Assembly: GCA_016792845.1 (NCBI GenBank)
Contig: JAEUKH010000038.1
Span: 62,001 to 126,000, forward strand
Source of the DNA: Myxococcales bacterium
GTDB taxonomy: Bacteria; Myxococcota_A; Polyangia; Polyangiales; Ga0077539
Direction of reading: 5' to 3'
Length of the DNA stretch: 64,000 bases
Shown here in pieces: positions 1 to 7,947 of the stretch. The translations under genes were made by a program, and so were the position numbers. Position 1 is the stretch's first letter, and each line of letters begins with the position of its first letter. A model generated the notes under the pieces. It was not told where the DNA came from, did not search any database, and was given only the letters and a program-made list of their open reading frames with translations.

Positions 1-651
1 CGGGCCGGTGCGGGAGCCGGTGACTTGCTCGGGCGCAGCGTACTGGGGTGAGTACCCCGCGGGGGCGCCGCGGGTCGAGGTCATGCCCGAGCTCGCGGCG
101 GCGCTGTCGTCGCGATCCATCAGCTTGGCGATGCCGAAATCGAGCATCCGCAGCGATGTCTCGCGCTTGCCCTTGACCAGCATCATGTTGGCGGGCTTGA
201 TGTCGCGATGGGCGATGCCCTCGTCGTGGGCGAGGGCGAGGGCATCGAACGCGGGCTTGAGCAGCGCGAGCACCTCATCGGGGGCCATGGGCTCGCCGCG
301 GCGCGCTTCGAGCCGCGCTTCGAGGGGCTCGCCGTCGAGCCATTCGAGGGCCGTCCACGGGGCGAGTTTGCCGCCGGGCATGGGCGAGGTGCCGTAATCG
401 ATGACCCGCACGATGGCGGGGTGTTCGAGCCGCGCGATGGTCTTCGCTTCGAGCGCAAAATTGGCCATAAAGGCCTCGCGCGCGCTGTCTGACAGGTCGG
501 GCGGCACCTTCAGCACTTTGAGCGCCACGGGGCGATCGAGCGACTCGTGAATGGCGCGATAGACCGCACCATATCCGCCCTCGGCGACGAAGCGTTCGAC
601 GCGAAATTTGTCTGCAACCCGCTCGCCCGCCAACTTGAACGGATCGCTCAT
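1..651 (-). CDS. Ser/Thr protein kinase, N-terminal part (cut by window edge)
   Basis: The reading frame is open from the ATG at 651 to base 1, giving 217 codons with no stop, so the gene continues beyond the left edge. It is a Hanks-type kinase. The glycine-rich loop reads EGGYGAVY, the ATP-anchoring lysine lies in ALKVLK, the catalytic loop is HRDIKPANMM and the metal-binding motif is DFGIAK, so the visible half is catalytically complete. The YAAPEQ stretch of the activation segment is the last recognisable part. It lies 93 bases downstream of a second kinase on the same strand and is probably in the same transcript, behind the VgrG/PAAR genes. Kinase identity is certain; the substrate and any C-terminal sensor region are not visible. 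Confidence 0.93.
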   Translation of the reverse strand, partial: MSDPFKLAGERVADKFRVERFVAEGGYGAVYRAIHESLDRPVALKVLKVPPDLSDSAREAFMANFALEAKTIARLEHPAIVRVIDYGTSPMPGGKLAPWTALEWLDGEPLEARLEARRGEPMAPDEVLALLKPAFDALALAHDEGIAHRDIKPANMMLVKGKRETSLRMLDFGIAKLMDRDDSAAASSGMTSTRGAPAGYSPQYAAPEQVTGSRTGP

Positions 652-744
652 CTCACACGCTCGCTTTGCACCAACGGGCGCCGATCTTTGACCGCGTGAC
701 GGCCCGTGACAAGCCTCAATCCGCACCGGCGCAGGCGACGCGGC

Positions 745-2466
745 TCACTCGATGCGGATGTTGTCTCGGCGGCTCCGACGTCGCCGACGGCCGCGCCTTC
801 GCCCCTGATCTTCGTCGTCTTGGGTCGTGGGCGCATCAAGCGCGGCGGGCACCGGCGGGGCGACCGCGCTCGGGTTCACGCCTGCCTCGGGCGAAGGCTC
901 TGGGGTGGGCGCCACGAACCCGGGCCCTGCGCCGGGGCTGGGCGCGGGCGCCTCTGCGGGCACCGACACCGCGGGCGCGCGCACCATGCTGGCCGGCGCC
1001 GCGTTGACCGGCGTGGCGCCCTGGCGTCGCACGAGCCAGACCCCGACCCCGAGGGCCACGATGGCCGCGCACCCGAGGGCCAGGAGCAAAGCGCCCCGTG
1101 CGGGCCCGCGCGAGGGCACGGGCGTCTGCACCGCGGTCGCCACGGGGGTCGCCACGGGGGTCTGTACCGCGTGCTGCGTCGGCAGAAAGCCGATGGCTTG
1201 GGAGCCCCCTGGCGTCGAGGCCCTCGGCGCGGCCACCATCGTGGCGCCCAAGGCGAGGTTCGGCTCGGGGGGCGCGAGCGAGTGCTCGCTGAGCACCGCG
1301 GTGGCTTCAGACAACGCGCCGCCCTGCGTGGTGGCCTCGAACGCTGGCGCGGCCGCGACGGCGAGGTCTGCGGGCGCGAGCACCGCGGTGGCGGTCAGGG
1401 GCATCGGCGCGGGGCGGGTCGCGGTGTGGTGCACCGGCGCGGGGGCGGTCAACGAGGCAGCGGCCTCGACCGGCGACGACGGGCGCTCTGCGGGGCCCTG
1501 CGGGGCCGCGACGACGCTCGGGTGCGTGGCCCCAGGGAGCGCCTCGGTGAGGGCGTCGAGGAAGGCCCCGGCGTCGCGCCAACGGTCGTCGGGACGGAGC
1601 GCGACGGCGCGCGCGAGGACGGGCTCCCACGCGCCCACGTCGACGCCGAATTTGGCCGGGCTCGGGCGTGTGCGCGAGAGGCCCTCGGCGACGATGGCGT
1701 TCATCGTCTTGCCGGGGTAACAGGGCCGATCGACGAGCATCTCGGTGATGATCATGCCGAGGGCGTGCACGTCGCTCCAGGGGCCTGTGCGGGCGCCCGC
1801 GAACTGCTCGGGCGCGGCGTACCGAGGCGAACACGCGGTCTTTCCGCTGGTGGTGCGCGTCGCCCCGGAGCCCGCGGTCTCGTCGGGGCTCATCATCTTC
1901 GCGATGCCAAAATCGAGGAGCCGCACCTGCACTTCGCGCTTGCCCTTGATGAGCATCACGTTGGCAGGCTTGAGGTCGCGGTGCGCCACGCCCTCGTCGT
2001 GCGCGAAGGCCACCGGGCGCAGCATGTCGCGCACCAGGGGGAAGATCTCAGCCGGGCTCCGACCGCCCGACTTTCGGCGCGCCTTGAGGATGTCTTCGAG
2101 GGTCTCACCGGGGATCCATTCGAGGGCCATCCACCCGGCGCGCTCGCCGTTGGGCATGTCATCGACCCCAAAATCGAGCACCTGCACGATGTTCGGGTGC
2201 GCGAGCTTGCCCAGGGTGCGGGCCTCTGCGGCGAACGATTCGAGGAATTCTCGCCGCCCCTCATCGGTCATCTCTTCAGGGGTCTTGAGCACCTTCAGCG
2301 CCGCCGCGCGCCCGACGGTGACCTGCTCGGCCTTGTAGACCACGCCGAAGCCGCCCTCGGCCACGAACGACGCGACGCGAAACTCACCCTTGATGGTCTG
2401 CCCCGAGAGCTTGAAGCGATCGTTGTCTCGCGGCGCGTCGATGTCGTTGTCGGTGCCTTCTGCCAT
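745..2466 (-). CDS. Ser/Thr protein kinase with C-terminal transmembrane segment
   Basis: The product is 573 residues from the ATG at 2466. An upstream in-frame start at 2514 would overlap the preceding gene, whose stop is at 2477, so the shorter form (MAEGTDND) is preferred. The kinase domain covers roughly residues 20-290, with glycine loop EGGFGVVY, ALKVLK, catalytic loop HRDLKPANVM and DFGIAK. A long Ala/Pro/Thr-rich linker follows. A single hydrophobic segment (ALLLALGCAAIVALGVGVWLV) lies at about residue 455-475, and the protein ends in a strongly basic Arg-rich tail. This layout is that of a membrane-anchored bacterial receptor kinase. It begins 10 bases after the VgrG-like gene, which suggests co-expression with the secretion spike. 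By analogy with PpkA of characterised type VI systems it may regulate secretion, but that is inference. Confidence 0.92.
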   Translation of the reverse strand: MAEGTDNDIDAPRDNDRFKLSGQTIKGEFRVASFVAEGGFGVVYKAEQVTVGRAAALKVLKTPEEMTDEGRREFLESFAAEARTLGKLAHPNIVQVLDFGVDDMPNGERAGWMALEWIPGETLEDILKARRKSGGRSPAEIFPLVRDMLRPVAFAHDEGVAHRDLKPANVMLIKGKREVQVRLLDFGIAKMMSPDETAGSGATRTTSGKTACSPRYAAPEQFAGARTGPWSDVHALGMIITEMLVDRPCYPGKTMNAIVAEGLSRTRPSPAKFGVDVGAWEPVLARAVALRPDDRWRDAGAFLDALTEALPGATHPSVVAAPQGPAERPSSPVEAAASLTAPAPVHHTATRPAPMPLTATAVLAPADLAVAAAPAFEATTQGGALSEATAVLSEHSLAPPEPNLALGATMVAAPRASTPGGSQAIGFLPTQHAVQTPVATPVATAVQTPVPSRGPARGALLLALGCAAIVALGVGVWLVRRQGATPVNAAPASMVRAPAVSVPAEAPAPSPGAGPGFVAPTPEPSPEAGVNPSAVAPPVPAALDAPTTQDDEDQGRRRGRRRRRSRRDNIRIE

Positions 2467-2476
2467 CGCCCAACCT

Positions 2477-3790
2477 CTACCCAAGTTTGATGATCGGCCC
2501 GTCGACCTTGACACCCGCGGGCGTAAAGGTCGCCTTCGAACCGGCCCCCCCGGCGGTGAGGCTCATGGTGGTGGCCTTCACCGAGAAGGGCCCCGCCGAG
2601 AGCGTCGCAGAGCCCGGCCCCACCTGCACGGCGAAGAGCCCGTCGTAGCGCTGCATCTTCGCACGGAGCGGCTCGATGGTGAGATTGTAAAGCCCCGCCA
2701 CGCTGTATTTGATCGACTGTTTGGCCGAGAAGTACACCTTGCGCGTGTCGGCGGTGAAGAGGCCGAGCGGCGCGTTGACGACGAACTCTTTGATGGGCTC
2801 GGCGATCACGGTCTCGAGGGCCGAGAGCGACACCTTGCGGGTCGGGCGTTGAAAGAGCGGGTTCGCCTTGACCTTCAAGATCTGTTTACCGGGCAGTTTG
2901 CTGCCGATCGAGACCGTGTCGCCGATCACCATGGCCTCGCCGATGCGCGAGAAGACGCCGGCCTCTTTGATCGCCGCGAGGTCGGCGGCGTACCCGGCGT
3001 GAACGCTCGCCGTGACGGTGCCAAACATGTCGGCGGTGGCCCCCGCGAGGAGCGTCACGCTCAAAGGCACGCTCACCGTAAAGCTCGCGGGCACTGGGGC
3101 CTTGAGCCCCAACGGCACCCCGCCCACGAAGCTAAACCCTCCGGCCGCGTAGTAAGCCTGGCCCGAGCCCGACGAGACCCACACGCTGTCGTGGCTCGAG
3201 ATCTGAACGCCGGCGTTCATGTCTGCGATGAAGGCCTTGCCGATGTCGACCCCGGCGGTGACGCCGCTGGCGACGTTGCCGAAGATCGACAGCGCCTTGA
3301 AGGCCGCGGTGGCCACGGTGCCCGACAGCACCGATTTTACAGCCGAGAACGCGAGCCGGGCGGTGATGCCGATGTTGTACTCGACCACATGCCGTTGGAG
3401 CTGCTCGGTGCGCTCCTTGGCGAACTGCGTGGTGTCGATGAAGGTGCCGAAGGGCTTGTCGGCGGGCCAGTCTTTGCGCGGCACCGAGCACACGTTGACC
3501 GAGCGCGACGCGAGCAGGTCGAGGTTGTGCGCGCTCTGAAAGGTGATCGAGTCGCGGCCTTGCCAGACCGAGCGCTCTTTGACGTCGACGAAGGCCCCCG
3601 CCTCGGTCGAGAGCGTCAGCCCGGGGTAGCCGAAGCCGTCTTCGGTCTCGCTCGGTTTTTCGAGGTATTGCCCGAGGTTGAGGTGCGTCCGCGGCCGGGG
3701 GATGTACACCCTGAGCCGCTGCGTCGTCTCGGGCCGCGCGCCGCTCTCGGGGAGCGCACGATTGCCCACGCGATCATTCAGGTCTGACAT
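2477..3790 (-). CDS. VgrG C-terminal-region-like protein (separately encoded)
   Basis: This is a 437-residue protein whose gene starts 25 bases after the VgrG stop. Its N-terminal part (residues about 25-110: RVYIPRPRTHLNLGQYL, GLTLSTEAGAFVDVKE) resembles the segment that follows the OB-fold in full-length VgrG proteins, where the chain carries its own beta-helical needle tip. The middle (residues about 150-300) is Gly/Ala/Ser-rich with amphipathic, possibly membrane-active stretches. The C-terminus again looks beta-rich (SVKATTMSLTAGG, KATFTPAGVKVDGPIIKLG). No catalytic motif is visible. The most economical reading is the distal part of a VgrG spike, or a VgrG-linked effector or adaptor, encoded as its own gene. 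The exact family is not recognised. Confidence 0.6.
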   Translation of the reverse strand: MSDLNDRVGNRALPESGARPETTQRLRVYIPRPRTHLNLGQYLEKPSETEDGFGYPGLTLSTEAGAFVDVKERSVWQGRDSITFQSAHNLDLLASRSVNVCSVPRKDWPADKPFGTFIDTTQFAKERTEQLQRHVVEYNIGITARLAFSAVKSVLSGTVATAAFKALSIFGNVASGVTAGVDIGKAFIADMNAGVQISSHDSVWVSSGSGQAYYAAGGFSFVGGVPLGLKAPVPASFTVSVPLSVTLLAGATADMFGTVTASVHAGYAADLAAIKEAGVFSRIGEAMVIGDTVSIGSKLPGKQILKVKANPLFQRPTRKVSLSALETVIAEPIKEFVVNAPLGLFTADTRKVYFSAKQSIKYSVAGLYNLTIEPLRAKMQRYDGLFAVQVGPGSATLSAGPFSVKATTMSLTAGGAGSKATFTPAGVKVDGPIIKLG

Positions 3791-3815
3791 GCGAACTCCC
3801 GATGTGTTGGTGCCT

Positions 3816-5459
3816 TTAGGTGCTCTTGGGCGTCGGCCTCGCCTGGCGCGGCCCCGAGGTGATGCCCCGCGGGTCGCTCGACCCCGTCGGCGCGGGCGTG
3901 TCGGGCGACTCGAAGCGGGCCGCGAGCACGGCGGGCTTGCGCTTCTCGCTGTCGCCGCGGGTCTCCGCCGCGGGGGCCCACTGCGGCGCGTCGTCTTCGA
4001 ATTCGACCCGCACCTGGCCGCGGGTCAAGAGCACGCTCTGGGTGGCGTTGTCGGCGTTGACCAGGGGCAGGCCGTGGCCGTGCGGCAGCGCGCCCACGAT
4101 CACGGGCCGATCGGGGTCGTCGTAGAGGTGCGCGATGGCCACCTGAGCGCCCACGTGGAGCGGGAAGTGCGCGCCGTATTCGACCCCCGCGGAGTGCTGC
4201 AAGAGCGCGACCGGCGCGCTCACCTGGCGGGCGCGGTTGGCCTGGGTGTCGAAGGGCATGAGCACCTCGTAACAGCCGCGGTGATCGACCGCCGCGGGGG
4301 TGCCTTGGCGGAGCCCGGCGATGACCCCGTGGACGAGGCTCGGCATCGTCGGGCGCGGCGTGACCTTCTGCGGCACGTACCGCTGCGCGCGAGAGAGCGT
4401 GACGGCGGTGTTCTGGTACGCGACGGCCCACGTGCCGTCGTCGGCCACGGCGGCCGAGGCCTGGTGCGTGACCCGCACGCAGAGCCACGCGATGTCGAGG
4501 GCCGCGTCGGGGTGATCGACGAGCGAGAACACCTCGCCCGCATGGAGCCCCGGCGCGAGGGTGTTCATCTCGCGCTCGACCGCGGCGCACCGCAGCCGCT
4601 CGGCCTCGCGCTGCGCCTCGGCGTTGCAGTCTCCCTCGCTGCGTTCGGGGCCGCCGAAGAGGCTCCGCACGGTGCGCGCGACGAGGCCCGGCCGCGCGCT
4701 CTCGACGGTCACGCTCTGGGTGGTGGCCAGCACCGCGGCGGCCCCGGGCTGAAACGCCCTCACCACCACCTGCGCGGGCTGCGCGGCGAGCCGCGAGCGC
4801 ACCGTGCGCACGACGTCGCTGCCCGTGGCCTCGGCCCGCGGGTCGTAGTGCAGCGCGCCCTCGCGGTAGGGCCTGAGCCCTGCGTTGCTCTCGGCGAAGA
4901 CCACGGTGCTTTGGGCGTCGCCGTGCTCCCAGTAGAAGAAGATGCCCTCGTCTTCGCAGAGCCGCGCGATGAAGTCGAGGTCGCGCTCTTGGTACTGCGC
5001 TGTGTAGGGCCTCACGTCGCGGGGCGCGTGGAGGTCGAAGCGCAGCGCGCGGCCGTGCTCAAGCCCGTACCCCGCGATGACCTCGCGCACGATCTCGTCG
5101 GCGGTCTTGTTCAAGAACACCCGCGAGCGCGTGCTGAGCGAGAGCGCCCAGAGCGTCGGGCGTAGCGAGAGCCGCAGATGCGAGCGCCCCCAGGCGTCGC
5201 GGTGGTCACACTCGAGCGACGCGATGAGCCCCCAGACGGGCGTCTCGGCGCCGTCGCTGAAGCGCAGAACGCCCTCGTCACCGACCCAGCCTTCGAGGTC
5301 GTCAGCGCTGAGCTCTCCGTCGATCAAGAGCGTGAGGGTGAACACAAAGCACTGCGAGAGCGCCTCGTGGCCCTCAAGGCCGAGCACGCGGTGGTGCGTC
5401 TCGGGCGCGCTCTTGCGTTGAAACGTCAGCTGCACCGGCGCGAAGAGGGTCGCGCTCAT
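3816..5459 (-). CDS. vgrG: Type VI secretion spike protein VgrG
   Basis: The 547-residue product begins with the gp27-like VgrG fold (FAPVQLTFQRKS, HHRVLGLEGHEALSQCFVFTL). It contains the typical block YTAQYQERDLDFIARLCEDEGIFF at about residues 150-175, written here only to mark position, and the gp5-like OB-fold at about residues 370-480 (HRGCYEVLMPFD, VGAQVAIAHLYDDPDRPVIVGALP). VgrG trimers cap the Hcp tube and are fired into target cells. The protein ends soon after the OB-fold in a Pro/Ala-rich tail, so it lacks the long C-terminal needle of many VgrGs; that part seems to be encoded by the next gene. The start ATG overlaps the stop of the PAAR-like gene by 4 bases (ATGA), which implies translational coupling. 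Confidence 0.93.
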   Translation of the reverse strand: MSATLFAPVQLTFQRKSAPETHHRVLGLEGHEALSQCFVFTLTLLIDGELSADDLEGWVGDEGVLRFSDGAETPVWGLIASLECDHRDAWGRSHLRLSLRPTLWALSLSTRSRVFLNKTADEIVREVIAGYGLEHGRALRFDLHAPRDVRPYTAQYQERDLDFIARLCEDEGIFFYWEHGDAQSTVVFAESNAGLRPYREGALHYDPRAEATGSDVVRTVRSRLAAQPAQVVVRAFQPGAAAVLATTQSVTVESARPGLVARTVRSLFGGPERSEGDCNAEAQREAERLRCAAVEREMNTLAPGLHAGEVFSLVDHPDAALDIAWLCVRVTHQASAAVADDGTWAVAYQNTAVTLSRAQRYVPQKVTPRPTMPSLVHGVIAGLRQGTPAAVDHRGCYEVLMPFDTQANRARQVSAPVALLQHSAGVEYGAHFPLHVGAQVAIAHLYDDPDRPVIVGALPHGHGLPLVNADNATQSVLLTRGQVRVEFEDDAPQWAPAAETRGDSEKRKPAVLAARFESPDTPAPTGSSDPRGITSGPRQARPTPKST

Positions 5460-5866
5460 GGCACCAACACCTTCACCTGCGAGGGCACGAGCTGCGCGCC
5501 GCCGGGCGCATTGGGGGTGACCCCGTTCTGGAGGGTGGGCTTCAACATCGAGACGATGGGCTGACCTTCGACCAAGACGGTCACCGCGCCGAGGGCGTAG
5601 ACGGTCTTGTCGCCGAAGACCCGAGAGACCACGCCGCCCGCGACGCCGGCCTCGTCGCCGTTGCTCCGGAGGATCTCAGAGCCGCGGTGGAGCACGGGCT
5701 GGTTCATGATCTTGACGGTTTGCGTGCAGGTGGTCGCGAGCGCCATCGGGCACTGCGCCGTGTTCGGAAAGGGGGTCGGGATGTTCGGCGACGGCGGCGC
5801 CGGCACCTCGCAAACATCAGGGAATGCGAAGCACATTCCGCCCATTCGTGTCGACGCTGGAAACAT
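5456..5866 (-). CDS. PAAR-like DUF4150 protein (T6SS spike tip)
   Basis: The 136-residue protein starts MFPASTRMGGMCFAFPDVC and continues with PPSPNIPTPFPNTAQCPMA, the signature opening of the DUF4150/PAAR-like family. Short beta-rich segments follow (TVKIMNQPVLHRGSEI, GVVSRVFGDKTVYALGAVTVLVEGQPIV). PAAR-like proteins form the sharp tip on VgrG and often connect effectors to it. The ATG at 5866 fits the family length. A downstream in-frame ATG at 5845 is possible but would remove conserved residues. The gene is directly upstream of and overlaps vgrG, as expected for a spike cassette. Confidence 0.9.
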   Translation of the reverse strand: MFPASTRMGGMCFAFPDVCEVPAPPSPNIPTPFPNTAQCPMALATTCTQTVKIMNQPVLHRGSEILRSNGDEAGVAGGVVSRVFGDKTVYALGAVTVLVEGQPIVSMLKPTLQNGVTPNAPGGAQLVPSQVKVLVP

Positions 5867-5964
5867 CGCCCCACTCTCCCCTCGCGCCCCTCACCGGGCC
5901 GCCCGCTCACCTTGTGTAGCTTGCACTTTACGGCGCCAAGCCCGTCAACCGCTCTCAAACTTTT

Positions 5965-7947
5965 TCACCCCATCGGGGGTCGCACAAAGGCCTCCGCCTC
6001 GGCCCGGGCGGGGTCGGTGCGGGCGGCGTCGCGAAGCTCGGCGTCGCGCCAATCGCAGCCGGCGTCGCGCACGCTGTGGAGCTTCGCCGCGAGGAGGTCG
6101 GCCCCGCAGAACCGCGCCGCGTCGAGCCAGGCCCGCGAGAGGTCGCACCACCGCAGGCTCGCCCGCACGAAGCTGCTCCCGCGCAGGTCTGCGCCTTCGG
6201 CGACGGCGCCGTCGAAGCGCGCCAGGTCAAAGACCGCCCGTCGGGCCGCGACGCCGAGCCACTGCGTGCCGCGGAGGTCGCACCCCTGGAGGTCGGCCTC
6301 ATCGAGCGCCGCGCCCGACAAATCGGCGTGACGGAGCGCGCTCCGGGCCCACCTTGATTTCTGCATCTGCGCCCGTTGCAGATTGCAGCGGAGCGCCACC
6401 ACCCCTTCGGCCGCGACGCCGCGCAGGTCGGCCTCCGTGAGGTCTGCGTCGGTGAGCAGCGCGCCCCCGAGCCGGTTGCCCTGGAGCTTCGCGCCCACGA
6501 GGCTGCAACGCTCAAGGACGGCCCCTTCGAGCTCGGCCGTCGAGAGGTCGGCCCGGTCGAGGTCGGCGCCGCGCAACACGGCGTCTCGGAGCCGCGCGTT
6601 CTGAAAGCCCGCTTGGGCCATGACGGCCCCCGAGAGGTCGGCCCCCGAGAGGTCGGCCCCCGCGAGCTCGGTCGCCACCATCACCGCGTCGACGAGGCGC
6701 GCTTCACCGAGCGAGGCCCCGCTCAAGCGCGCGTGCGACAGGTCGGCGCCGCTCAGGTCGGCCGCCCGCAGCGCCGCGCCCGCGAGGTCGGCGCCGCTCA
6801 GATCGCAGCCGACGAAGCGCGCCAATGTGAGCTTCGCGGCGCCGAGCTTCACCCCGGGCATGGCCACCCCCGAGAAGTCGATCGCTTCGAGCTCTGCACC
6901 TTCGAGCGAGGCCCCCGCGAAGAGCGCGTCGACCACCGCGGCGTGCCGCAGATCGGCGCCCTCAAGGTGGGTCATCACCGCCGCGGCGCGGGTCAGATCG
7001 GCGCGGCGAAGGGTCGCCCGCTGGAGCAGCGTCCGTTCACAGATTGCCCCTGCGAAGACGGCGTTTGACGCCTCGGCTTCGGTAAAATCGGCGTCGGTGA
7101 GGTTGGCCCCTGCGAACACCGCGCGGGGCATCCCGCACCGCGGGAAGCGTGCCTCGCCCAGATCGGCCTCGGTGAAGTCGCAGGCCGAGAGGTCGACCCT
7201 GCGCGGGTCGCGCATGAAGTTCGACGGGATGGCATGGTGACGAATGTTCGCCAAGATGACCGTGCCCACGCCCTGCACCGTCGCGTCGCCCTCGATGGGC
7301 CCCTCTTCGTCTTCGTCTTCGTCTTTGTCTTCGAGGTCGCGCTCGGGTTCGGCCTCGGGCGCCGCGGCGAGCACGCCGGCCCCCACGAGCCGGGCGCGCA
7401 CGAAGCGGCTGCGGGCGAGCCTGGCCCCGGTAAAATCGACCCCTGTGAGGTCGGCAGAAGAGAAGTCTGCGTCTTCGGCCACCACCCGAGAGAAGTCTGC
7501 GCCGGTGAGGTCACACCCGACGAAGCACGCCCCGCTCAGCTCGGCGTCGGCGAAGAGCGCGCGAGAGAGCGTGGCGCGCGAGAAATTCGCGCCGTTGAGG
7601 CGGGCCCGTCGGAGGTTGACCCCCGGGCCGTGCAGGTCTGACGCGTCGACCCCTTCGGCCACCAGGCGAAAGTGCACCTCGCCCGAGAGGTCGACGCTCT
7701 GAAAGAAGACGCTCGAAAGGTTGGCCCCTTGGAGGTAGACGCCGTTGAGCACCGCGGCGTCGAAGATGGCCCCCGAGAGGTTGGTCTCGGCAAGGCGCAC
7801 GTCTTCGAAGCGCACGCGACGAAACACCCACCCCGAGAGGTCGAGCCCCGAGAGATCGAGCGCGCGCAGCACCACGTCTTCGATCACGCCGTGGGTCTCG
7901 CGCAAGGCCATCAGCGCCTCGGCGCTGTCGATCACCCGCGGGCTCAT
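5965..7947 (-). CDS. Pentapeptide-repeat protein of the T6SS spike locus
   Basis: This 660-residue protein consists largely of A(D/N)LxG-type pentapeptide repeats from about residue 30 to residue 620, interrupted near residues 190-240 by an acidic low-complexity insert (EPERDLEDKDEDEDEE). Such repeats fold into a right-handed quadrilateral beta-helix. The ATG at 7947 is chosen because it overlaps the TGA of the upstream DUF2169 gene (ATGA); a longer frame reading upstream to 8223 only shadows that gene. Location between a DUF2169 protein and PAAR/VgrG links it to type VI secretion. It could be a spike-loading adaptor, an immunity-like protein or a structural effector; the sequence does not decide. 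Confidence 0.85.
   Translation of the reverse strand: MSPRVIDSAEALMALRETHGVIEDVVLRALDLSGLDLSGWVFRRVRFEDVRLAETNLSGAIFDAAVLNGVYLQGANLSSVFFQSVDLSGEVHFRLVAEGVDASDLHGPGVNLRRARLNGANFSRATLSRALFADAELSGACFVGCDLTGADFSRVVAEDADFSSADLTGVDFTGARLARSRFVRARLVGAGVLAAAPEAEPERDLEDKDEDEDEEGPIEGDATVQGVGTVILANIRHHAIPSNFMRDPRRVDLSACDFTEADLGEARFPRCGMPRAVFAGANLTDADFTEAEASNAVFAGAICERTLLQRATLRRADLTRAAAVMTHLEGADLRHAAVVDALFAGASLEGAELEAIDFSGVAMPGVKLGAAKLTLARFVGCDLSGADLAGAALRAADLSGADLSHARLSGASLGEARLVDAVMVATELAGADLSGADLSGAVMAQAGFQNARLRDAVLRGADLDRADLSTAELEGAVLERCSLVGAKLQGNRLGGALLTDADLTEADLRGVAAEGVVALRCNLQRAQMQKSRWARSALRHADLSGAALDEADLQGCDLRGTQWLGVAARRAVFDLARFDGAVAEGADLRGSSFVRASLRWCDLSRAWLDAARFCGADLLAAKLHSVRDAGCDWRDAELRDAARTDPARAEAEAFVRPPMG

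Noticed and set aside
706..2490. Long plus-strand open frame opposite the second Ser/Thr kinase
   Set aside because: Arg/Gly-rich antisense frame overlapping a kinase with all catalytic motifs.
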